From Rhabdophis nuchalis (taxonomy: Eukaryota; Chordata; Lepidosauria; Squamata; Natricidae), in the NCBI GenBank assembly GCA_039707465.1, contig CM077649.1, positions 11,530,501-11,594,500 of the forward strand: DNA of 64,000 nucleotides, in the 5' to 3' direction. Of this stretch, positions 45,301 through 57,300 are shown piece after piece (position 1 is the first letter of the stretch; each line of letters begins with the position of its first letter). Under the pieces are notes generated by a model, which saw only the letters and a program-made list of their open reading frames with translations, was not told where the DNA came from and made no database searches. A program made the translations under genes and the position numbers.

Positions 45301-48300
45301 GCGTGAGTGACTGTGCGTAGGGCATCCCGATCTAGGAAGGGACGCAACTGGTAAATCAGGCGAACCTGATAAAAAGCCCCCCTGGCAACAGCCGTCATAT
45401 GATCTTCTAAGGACAGCCGTGCATCCAGGAGGACACCCAAGTTGCAAACCCTTCCTGTGGGGGCTAAGATCTCACCCCCCATAGCCAGCGATGGAACCAG
45501 CTGACTGTAACGGGATGCCGGGAACCACAGCCACTCCGTCTTGGAGGGGTTGAGCCTGAGCCTGGACCATTAGTTGCTATGATTCTTGTGATAGGTAGCA
45601 GGAATAAGCTCTTATTGCTTTGAACGCAACTCCTGTTCCTGTTTATTTGGACCTGACAATACAGTCAACTAATGTAAGTTTTCTAAATATTATCCAGGTC
45701 ATATGGACGGGCTCCTAAGATGATCCACCTAGAATCTAATTTTGTACAATTTAAAGAAGAGCTACTACCTAAAGAAGGGAACAAAGCTCTTCTGACATTT
45801 CCTTTTCTCCATATTTATTGGACAGAATGTTGTGTAAGTAATCTCATGTGTTCAAAACACAAGTCATACATATTTTGCTGGTTGAAGATATTGTGTATTT
45901 GATTTTGTACCTTGCCATATTTACAGCTGTGTGAAAAAGTTCTGCACACTTTCAGTTTTAAGCTGTATTTAGATGTTTAATCAACTTTTCACTCATAGAA
46001 ACGACACAAAATTAGTACTTTGATGAAAATTTCTGTAGTCGGATTGAGATGAATACTTCTTATTAATATAACCAAAGTCTTTTTAAGGTTTTGAGTGAGT
46101 TTATATGTTAAAGCAAACACAACTTGAATTTTCAAGAATGTTAGGATCGAAAGTAGCCAATCATCAGCAAGCTTTGGTTGACCAATCAAAATGCACAGAG
46201 ACTAAATCTATGAGCCAATCAATGTTGTCATACTCTCTGACTATAAATAGGCATGAAAAGCATTGAGAAATTTAATTTAGCTCTGGCTGCGGGCAAGGAT
46301 GAAGGCCTTTGCTTTCACCAGTACCGAGCAGTGGCATTGCATCATTGTGCTTCATGAAGAGGGTTACTCCTGTACAGAAATAGCCAAGAGAGTGAAATGC
46401 CATCGCACCACAGTGAGCAGAGTGGTTGAAAAATACCAAATAATTGGTTCAGTTGATGACAGGCTCCTCTCTTGGAAGAGCAAAAAAGTTGACAAAACAG
46501 CAAGATCGGGCTCTGCAATGCATTTCGATGGCTGACAGGAAGCTTACCTCACCTCAGATTACAAGAATTTGGAGTGAAACATGTGGTGTAAAAGTGTGCA
46601 CAAGCACAGCGCGTCGCAGACCCCTTGCCAGAGGTCTCAAAGGCTGCAGGGCTCAAAGTAAACCTTTGCTCACAGACGCTCACCGCTCTCGTTGATGTGG
46701 GCCACGGTCATCTTCAGTGACGAGAGGAATTTCTATTTGACTGAGAATCAGTGCAATGTCAGAAGATTTCCAGCTGAAGAATTTAGGCTGAACCTATCTG
46801 TGAAGCATCCATTGCATGTGATGATCTGGGGCTGTATCGCTGCTTCTGGTATTGGTCAGGTACAAATCGTGCAGGGAATCATGAATTCCAAGCAGTATGT
46901 TGAAGTCCTGGAAAAGACCATGCTTCCTTCAGCTCAGCAACTTGTAGGGAAGGACTTTTACTTCCAGGATGACGACGCTCCTTGTCATCAAGCCAAGTCC
47001 ATCCAGCAGTGGATGAAGAAGCATGGTGTTCGACTCCTGGATTCGCCAGTTCAGAGCCCGGATTTGAACCCAATTGAGAACTAGTGGGCCAAAATTGGTT
47101 ACGAAATAAGCAAGAAGCATCCGAAGACCAAGCAGAAGCTGATTGAATCCATTATCGCAGCCTGGCATCCCATGGTCACCAAAGATCACGTGCAAAGGCT
47201 TATACAGTCTATGCCGAAACGATGCCATCTGGTGATAAGTAATAAGGGCTGGCCAATTTCATATTAGTAACCATGTTTGGTTACCTAAACGGTCCTTTTC
47301 AGGGCCACAAACAATAAAAATGTTAACAAAACACTAGCATTGGCCTTGTAATTGCAACACGCATGCCACTGAGTATGCATCAGTGTTTTCATAGTCATTG
47401 TAAGCGTGCATTGTAAGCATGCAAGAAAATTCACAATCCCCATCCAAACAGCACCAAATTGCAAAAAGCTTATGTGTTTCACTTAAAAACCATCAGTATT
47501 TATTTAAAAATAAATAAACCCGCCCTGGGTCCCTTTGTAGGAGAAGGGCGGGGTATAAATTTAATAAAATAAAATAAATATAACTATATTTGTATAGCGG
47601 TTAGCATAAAATATTATAAAATCAATGGCCTATTCAAAAAATGTCACAAACCGTAAAGCGTGCAGGACTTTTTCACACAGCTGTATATTGTAAACTAAAA
47701 CATTAAATAGAGCAGGGATGTCCAAACTTGGGAACTTTAAGACTTGTGGACTTCAACTTCCAGAATTCCCCAGCCAGCTATGCTGGCTGGGGAATTCTGG
47801 GAGTTGAAGTCCACAAGTCTTAAAGTTCCCAAGTTTGGACATCCCTGAAATAGAGAGACAATGGAAACATGCAGCTATAAAGAAGCACATAGCACAGGTA
47901 GTCCTCAACCTATGACAATTGAGCCCAAAATTCATGTTCCTAAGTGAGCTAAATTTATTAAGTGACTTTTGCGCCATTTTATGACTTTTCCTACCACATT
48001 TGTTAAGTGAATCACTGCAGTTATTCAATTAGTAACACCATTGTTAAGTGAATCTGGTTTCCCCATTGACATTGCTTATCAGAAGGTTGCAAAACATGAC
48101 CACATGCTCCTGGGACACTGCAACTATCATAAATGTGAGTCAAGCATCCAAATGTAATCACGTAATCATCACGTAATCATCACGTAATCATGGGATGCAG
48201 CTATGGTTGTTAGTTTGAAAAATGGTCATAAGTCACTTTTTTCAGTACCGTTGTAACTTTGAACAGACACTGAGGGAACTGTTGTAAGTCGAGGACTACT

Positions 48301-51300
48301 ATACACATGTGGGATAGGCAATTAAAAACAAATGGTCGTCATTTTAATATATTTCTGGTCTGAAAAGATTTTCTTTATTTAAAAAAGATATTGCCCTTTT
48401 TCTCATTCAGCTGGGTAATTGTGACTATTTTTGCTCCCAGTGTTATCAGAAAAGAAGCTCAAGCTTATTTATCTAGAAATGTAACCTTGTAATTCATCAC
48501 TTAGGATACAGAAGTATATAAAGCTACTGTAAAAGATGACATCACCAAGTGGCAGAACGTTCTGAAAGTTCATAGTTCAATGGATTGGTTAATTGTTGTG
48601 GTTGAGTGTGATGCCAAGAAAAAAAACAAGACCAATATCCTCCCTCGAACATCTATAGTAGATAAAATCCGAAATGATTTCTGTAATAAACAGAGTGACA
48701 GGTAAGATTTTTGATATTGTAACGCAGATCTGTGCTAATCATTGCTGACTATGAAGTTTTTAGAAGCAATATGTTCTTAGTGTGTCTGTCTAAGCCAGGG
48801 GTTAATTTTCTGGAGGTGTAAGCACAGAGATGTAAGACCCCCTTGGCATTTGCATGCAACAGCATGGCTCCCATAGCCACATCACTAGCATCAGCCTAGA
48901 TCAGGGGTCTCCAACCTTTGCTGGCTGGAGAAGTCTGGGAGCTGAAGTCCTTCAGACTTAAAGTTGCAAAGGTTGGAGACCCCTGGTCTAAGCCATTAAC
49001 AGACTAAAATAACATGGATTATTTATAAAGGGGGTAAAGATTAACTCCTTTATCATGTGAAAAATTAGTTTGGAGATTGCTAATTAATTCCCGCTTTGCA
49101 AATGTTTTATCTTTGAAAAGCAGTTATTAATTATATAAACAAGCAAAAGGTAACTACATAACTAAAAATCATAATTATAATTATGAAATGTAAGCAAATA
49201 TAGATTGCTTATAGTCTTATAAGAGATACCATTGTAATTGTTTGATTTTTCTGATTTTCTTTTGTTCTATTGAGTTATTGGATAAATTTATGTATGGTTT
49301 TGTAATAATCACACGTATCTGTATAACACATATTAAGAGTTTTGAATGTAGATTTATAATGTGTGGTGATGTGAATGCATATAACAATTTATTAAACTTG
49401 TATGTTTCATAACTGATTGAGCAATTTAAAAAAACCCACAACTTTGAATTTGACGCATTGGGAAATTATTTTTTGTTACAACATAGAGTTAAGCATCATA
49501 AATATTTATGGTTATGGTTTATTAAATTTATTAAATTTAATTTGGATAGGAGTACCCTTTAATGAGAAAACTGTGCAGAAGAGTTTGATCATGGGGCAGT
49601 TATCTAAGAAACTCACAGCAGCATATGAAAGCTAATACTTAAGCAATACTTCAGTAGCAATCTGAAATTAAAGACTGGGGCAGAAATGGGAGGCTGAATC
49701 GGAAATGGGAGGCTAATTCCTCTGGAAAAGGTGTCAAGTTGGCTCAGGGGCATTTCCCTATAAGAAAAAAGAAGCTATGTTCCATTTGATTGTGTAATCT
49801 TGACTAAAATATTCATTTATTCACTTACTACAGATGTGTAGTTCTATCTGATCCTTTGAAAGACACTTCCCGCTCTCAGGAATCCTGGAATGCCTTCTTG
49901 ACAAAACTTAGGACACATCTTCTCATGTCCTTTACCAAAAACCTAGGCAAATTTGAGGATGACATGAGAACTTTGAGAGAGAAAAGGACAGAACCAGGGT
50001 GGAGTTTTTGTGACTATTTTATGGTCCAGGTAAAGTAAAACAGTATGCGGAAAAATAATTATTTAAAATAATATTTTACATTGCTTTGCTTTGCTACCCA
50101 TGTAATAATAAAACCTTTTTATGATAAAATATATTTTCTTAAAATGACTATAAGCTAAAATCACGAGCAAAAGCTCTGATTTAGCATTGGTTGTATAAGT
50201 AGCCAATCCCAAGTCAATAGCAATAGCAATTAGACTTATATACATTACTTTACAGTGCTTTACAGCCTTCTCTAAGAAGTTTACATATTGCCCCCAACAA
50301 TTTGAGTCCTCATTTTACCTACCTCGGAAGGATGGAAGGCTGAGTAAACCTTGAGCCTGGTGAGATTTTAACTGCCAAATTGCATGCAGCTGACAGTCAG
50401 CAGACATAGCCTGCAGTACTGCACTCTAACCATTGCACCACCATGGCTCAAACTGGGTTATTTATCAGAGAGCTTACAGACTTCATATTTAAACAATTGA
50501 TTATGATGTTGCAAAAGGTTTTCCTGAAAAATATAAGTTGCTGTTTGATTGTTTTTTTGTGTTATAATCCTGATGTCAACATTCTGACTGACACACCCAA
50601 CCAAAGCAGGCACAGTCGAGATGATCCAATCTCTTAATGCAAACTTTCTTGAGTAAATCATTTCAGCACTGATGAGTGCAAAACCAGATCGAGCTAATTC
50701 CCGCACAAACCTACACAATCAAAGTATAGGATTCTCCCTCCATTAGTGCAGGTTCAATTGAGTCACATTGTATTGTTATGAGAAAAAGTCTTTGGCTTTG
50801 GCAAACACCTGCTGAAGTGTCCTTGGCTCTCATGCTCATCTTCTTGATGTTGATAGCCTACATTTCATCTCCCCCTTCCCTCCTCCATGGTTCTTTGGCA
50901 AGCTGAGAAGCAACAATGGCTGCAACAGCAAAAGCGCACTTTGAATCGTGACACCTGATAGCTTATGTGCATGTATCTTTTAAGTGTGTGTGTTTGTATG
51001 TATAATGTTTTTTATTTGTATTAAAAGGAAGAATTGGCTTTTGTATTTGAAATGCTTCAGCAATTTGAAGATGCCTTGGTGCAATATGATGAACTGGATG
51101 CCCTATTTTCTCAATATGTTGTCAATTTTGGTGCTGGTGGTAAGTAGCTAAAAAGTGTATTTCTGTATATGCTTGATTATTTTTCCTTTGCAACATTTCA
51201 ATAAAGGCCATGTGGGTTGTTTAAACTTGTTATTGATAAAAAAAAAATCCTGCACGTTTTGGAAATATTCACATATTTTCACCTATTCTATTTCTTATTG

Positions 51301-54300
51301 TGTATATTTGCTTGTCGTAGATGGTGCAAATTGGTTGACTTTTTTTTGTCAGCCAGTGCGAAGCTGGAATGGGTTGGTTCTTCGTAAACCAATAGATATG
51401 GAAAAAAGAGAGCTGATTCAAAACCAGGAAGCCACTCTGTTAGATCTGCGCAGTTACCTTTTTTCTCGTCAATGCACGTTACTAATCTTTCTTCAGAGGC
51501 CATGGGAAGTGTCTCAGCGAGCACTAGAACTTCTTCATAATTGTGTGCAAGAGCTAAAGCTTCTTGAAGTAAGTCTGGGTAATTCCATCCAACAAGCAAT
51601 TAAAGCTTAAGTAAGTCTCTGTCGTCTTTCATTTGTGATACGGTTATAGAAATGATGTATAATTTCTTTTTTATTGAAAAAGTTTTACACAAACAAATTT
51701 CCCCCCTTCCCCCCCCCCATATATACAATATAAATCAAATACACATGCTGTACCCCCTCTCTTCCCCACCAACATAATATAAATTTCTCACAGAATAACA
51801 TTATCCGATTAACCCCATCTTCTAAACTAATTATGCAAATCTATTTCCTTCCCCTAACCACCCTAACCCTCCCCCACCTCCCATTCCCACCCCCCCCCCT
51901 GACTTCCACTATACACCACTCTAGTAATTCCAAACAACCCAGATGTTATCCTCTCTGTTCACATTATGCCCCTTATTTATCTCCTTATCAGTCTATTCGC
52001 TCTTACCTAAATTATCTAATTGCTACCTAATATAAAAGTTCTCTCTTCCAACCTTTTAGTTAAACAATAAGATACATACAAGATAATTTCTTAAGCTCTA
52101 AATACCATCTATAAAACATTTTACAAAAGTTCTCCCTTAAATTCTACGTTCACAATTTAACCCATATTTTCCCTTATTAATCATTTCAACTTCCATTCGT
52201 TATCCATAAATCCAGCTCTTAATTATCAATCTACTCATTCTTACCTAAAGGCTACAGACCCATCGTAAGCACCCAAGCCTCCAACATTTTAATTAAAACA
52301 TTAAAATACATACATGATAATTTCTTAAAATCTACATATCCTCTATAAAACATTTTATAAAAATTTTCCCTTCCAACATTTTAGTTAACCATTGCAATAC
52401 ACTTTTTAGGATCTAAATACCATCTATAAGATATATTATAAAAGTTCTCCTTTATATTCTGTATCTATATAAATTTAACATTTAACATTCAATTTAACCC
52501 ATATTTTTCCCCAAATCTCTAACATGACAATAATCATTTCATCATTGTTCATAAATCCAACTCTTTGATCCTCTTTCCATCTCATCTGTAACTATTTATA
52601 ATATAACCAGTTTAAAATAATTCTTTCTTCCAACAGTTATTCCAAAATTCTCAATTGCCAGCTACCCCCATCAGTAAGAAACACATCTTTATATAAACAA
52701 CCCCCGGGTAACTTTTCATCTGAATTATTAAATTCAAAAAACGTAATAGGGTAACAACCAGATCGGCTGCAAATGCTCTAATTCTGTATTCCTTTTGCCT
52801 TATAGCTATACCACTTAAGGAATTCGAATCCCAAATTATGTTCAACAAGACTTCTAAGATTAAAATAAATGACAATGGAGATAATAGACAGCTTTGTGTT
52901 GTACCTTCTTATCTCTCAAAACTCATAAACAAATTTCCATTGATAATAAGTTATGCATTTTGTTATTAATATATTGCTCCTATCACCTATCAAAACCAAA
53001 TCCCCATAATCATTTTTTCCAAAGTCTTGATTAGAAAGTTCCAGATCATTCGCTCAGCGGCCTTTTCCACGTCCGAAAACCAGCACTGCAGAGATCTGCT
53101 TATTTTTGTCTAGATAGTCAAGTTGCCTTACATTCTCCTTCATATGTCTACCTTCGATAAATCCTGCTTGATCATGATGAATTACCTCTTAAATAACTGG
53201 CATCAAATTATTGGCATACTTAACAGAAATTTTTTAGTCTGTAATCAAAAGAGATATTAGTCTATAATCCTCTAGGTTCTTAGGACCATATCCTTAGGTA
53301 TCAGCAATATAAAAACCGCTTGCCATGAGGAAGATGTTTTGCCTCCTTGCTGTATTCTTTCTCCACCAAACTAATCTTCAATCCTGTTCCTCCCTTGGCT
53401 TCTACTTGCTTCTTTCTTTTATCTTTCTTAACTCGTTGGGTTTGGGGCCTCCTCTGGTTCTGCATTCTTTGAATTTGTCTAGTGATAGACCTGGTTTCAC
53501 CTTTCTCATCTAATTTAAGCATTGGCATTTCAACAATTCCATCTATAACAGTCTTTGGCGATTCCTCCAGAGTAGAACTTAAAAGATGTCCAAGAGAATC
53601 CAGCTGAGAGCCACCTGCAGCACCATAGGTTTTCTTTTCTTTTTGCAGCTGTATTTGTTCTTCTATCTCTTTTTCAGGCTGCTTCTGCTCTTCAATCTCC
53701 ATATCTATTGGTGCAGATGTACGTAAAGGTGTGATGCTTGCCTTCAATACTTCATAATAAAATTCTTTTGCTTTATCTAAGGTATTCAAACGATAACTCA
53801 CACCTTCATATCTTGGTATAATATGAACATTGGAACATCCCACCTATATTGTATCTGTCTTTTCTTCAATTCTGCTACCAAAAATCCAAAATCCCTTCTA
53901 GACTTTAATATCACTGGTGGTAACTCCTTAAAAACACCAATCTGATTTCCATCTATTTGAAGAGCAGAATAAAAGGACTTCTGCAAAATATCATTTCTAA
54001 GTCTTCCATCAATAAAATATATAACCACATCTCTTGGTAATTATCTTTGTAGTGCTGCTTGTGAATTTACTCTGTAAATTTTATCAATATTAAAAAAATC
54101 ACACCAGAATCATCCAATTTCAGTAATGTAGACAATGCATCGGCACAAATTCTCCTAATATCTTCTATAGGATTCTCCCTTATTCCCCTCAGTCTGATAG
54201 CAGATTCCATCGATCTAAATTGCAACATAATTATTTCATTATCAATCCTTTGTATTTCTCCAGCAAGTTTCGCAAAGTTTAAATCAGATTCTTTCATTTT

Positions 54301-57300
54301 AGTTTCCAGGTCCAAAGCCAGCTGTTCAATTTTATTATCCACCTTAATCACAACATCAGACAAACCCTTAGCTATTATTTGTAAAAAAAAATTCAAGCTG
54401 TTCATATTTATCCATATTATCCTGGACCATTTCCTTAATTTCTTTAAGTTCTTTACCTATAAAGTTTTTCAAATCCTGAAGACTTATTATCTCTATCTGC
54501 TGTTGCAGGGCTGTGCCAGCTGGGGGACCTCCTTGCTTCATTGCCATGCTTGTAAAACAATCTTTTTCCCAGGTTTTCACAAAATACTCTTCAAAATAGA
54601 GTATTAAAGACTCTTCAAAATCTTTTTCTCTTACTTGCTATCTCCTTTCGCTTTCCGCCAGAGTAGGATACTTTATAACAAGCTGGAATACACAAACCGG
54701 TTAACTTTCATTTCCTTTTCACTGGAGAACACCACTTTCGTTTCCTTTCTGCTTTCTGCTGAAGATTAACGCCATCTTAAGTCCTTTGTTCTAAATGGTT
54801 TGTTCTAAATCCGTAGCACTCAAGTTTAAGACTGCTATTATTCAGTAAATTCACAGACTTTGAATACTTGCGATTAAGACGATTAGAACAAGGTTTTTTC
54901 TTGGTTTGTTTGGAGTGTGGATTGAAGGTTGGGAACGATGCCTTGCTTCGCTATTTTGTAGCGAAGTTTCCCAGACGTCCGGAGCGGATAGCTGCCTGAA
55001 GGGGGGGGGTCCCACCTTGCTCGCTCCCCAGAGGAAAATAAACCCTCTGGGGAGCCCCGCAAGGGACTCTACCCAAACGGCGCTGGCTCTCTCACAAGCT
55101 CCTTGGGAGCTTGGAGTTTCCGAGGCGTTTTTGATGGTTTAAAAAACGCCTCTACAGGCGACTGGGTTGGCAGGCTTAAGAAAACCTGCCAGCGGCGACC
55201 GCAGCCCAACCGGAAGCCGAGATGATGTATAATTTCAAATAGGATTGCTAGCAGTTTGTGATTTATGTTAACTGTACAGAAGTGCCAGGAAGCAGATTAT
55301 AGTTTTGCATAGAAATTGTTTTACACCTCATTTTTATTTGCAATATTTGTCTCTTCACATTTGAACCAACATATATCTGATGTCTTGAGACTGGATAGGA
55401 AATTAATATCTTGATAAACTTACATGTTACCTAAGAAAAACAATGTCTACAGTAATTGTTTTATCTTATTGATATTAGGCTCTTGATCTAAGTATTATAC
55501 AGGTGAAACTCGAAAAATTAGAATATCATGCAAAAGTTGAACTTAAATGTTGAAACTAAGGCATTCCCATATAACACCTCTCCTGCGCGAGTTGCACTGG
55601 CTACCTGTGGCCTTTCGGGTGCGCTTCAAGGTGTTGACGACCATCTTCAAAGCGCTCCATGGCTCGGGGCCTAACTATATGCAAGACCGTCTCCTGCTCC
55701 ATACATCTCATCGACCGATCCGCTCCCATAGAGAGGGCCTTCTCCGGGTGCCGTTGGCCAGGCAATGCCGGTTGGCGGCACCCAGGGGAAGGGCCTTCTC
55801 TGTGGCGGGCCCTACCCTCTGGAACAACCTGCCCCCCGAATTACGCACCATCTCAGACCTCCGCCTTTTCCGCCAGCGTCTTAAAACGCACCTATTTCAA
55901 CAAGCTGGCCTAGCATAACCTCCCGTTTCTGACTATTAGCTGTAAATTTTAATTAGGGGGATTTTAAATTGTTTTAGCACAGGGTATGGGTTTAATAGGT
56001 TTTTAATAATGGTATTTTGTATATTTGTATTGTTTTTTAAATTTTCCTGTGCGCCGCCCTGGGTCCTTTTTTAGGAGAAAGTGCGGGTTATAAATTCGAT
56101 AAAATAAAAAATAAAATAAAAAATAATATATGAGATAGACTCATTGCATGCAAAGCAAGATAATTCAAGCCATGATTTGTCATAATTGTGATAATTATGG
56201 CTTACAGTTCATGAAAAGCCCAACTCCACAATCTCAAAAAATGAGAATATTGTGAAAAGGTACAATATTCTAGGCTCAAAGTGTCCCCCTCTAATCAGCC
56301 AATTAAGCCATAACACCTGCAAAGGGTTCCTGAGCCTTTAAATGGCCTCTCAGTCTGGTTCGGTAGGAATCACAATCATGGGAAAGACTGCTGACCTGGC
56401 AGTTGTGCAGAAAACCATCATTCACACCCTCCATAAGGAGGGAAAGCCTCAAAAGGTAATTGCAAAAGTTCGATGTTCCCAAAGTGCAGTTATGTGGAAG
56501 GGAAAAGTGTGGAAGAAAAAGATGCACAAGCAGCAGGGACGACCGCAGCCTGGAGAGGATTGTCAGGAAAAAGCCATTCAAAAGTGTTGGGGACTTTCAC
56601 AAGGAGTGGACTGAGGCTGGAGTCTGTGCATCAAGAGCCACCACGCACAGACGGATCCTGGACATGGGCTTCAAATGTCATATTCCTCTTGTCAAGCCGC
56701 TCCTGAAGAACAAACAACGTCAGAAGCATCTTACCTGGGCTAAAGAAAAACTGATCTGGTCTGTTACTCAATGGTCCAAAGTCCTTTTTTCTGATAGCAA
56801 CTTTTGCATCTCATTTGGAAACCAAGGACCCAGAGTATGGAGGGAAAATGGAGAGGCACACACTGCAAGATGCTTGAAGTCCAGTGTGAAGTTTCCACAG
56901 TCTATGTTGATTTGGGGAGCCATGTCATCTGCTGGTGTTGGTCCACTGTGCTTCATTAAGTCCAGGGTCAACACAGCTGCCTACCAGGAGATTTTGGAGC
57001 ACTTTATGCTTCCTTCCGCAGATGAGCTTTATGGGGATGCTGGCTTCATTTTCCAGCTGCCCACACTGCCAAAAGCACCAAAACCTGGTTCAATGACCTT
57101 GGGATTACTGTGCTTGATTGGCCAGCAAACTCACCTGACCTGAACCCCATAGAGAATCCATGGGGCATTGCCAAGAGAAAGATGAGAGACATGAGACTGA
57201 ACAATGCAGAAGAGCTGAAGGCCGCTTTTGAAGCATCCTGGTCTTCCATAACACCTCAGCAATGCCACAGGCTGATAGCTTCCATGCCATGCCGCATTGA

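Noticed and set aside
49417..49635. 72-aa frame in intron 4
   Set aside because: AT-rich chance frame without splice context or family resemblance.
51155..51610. 151-aa open frame on the + strand
   Set aside because: Exon 7 of TRAPPC10 plus intron read-through, not a separate gene. The same applies to 45720-45902, 49856-50038, 58156-58341, 61301-61489 and 62560-62865.
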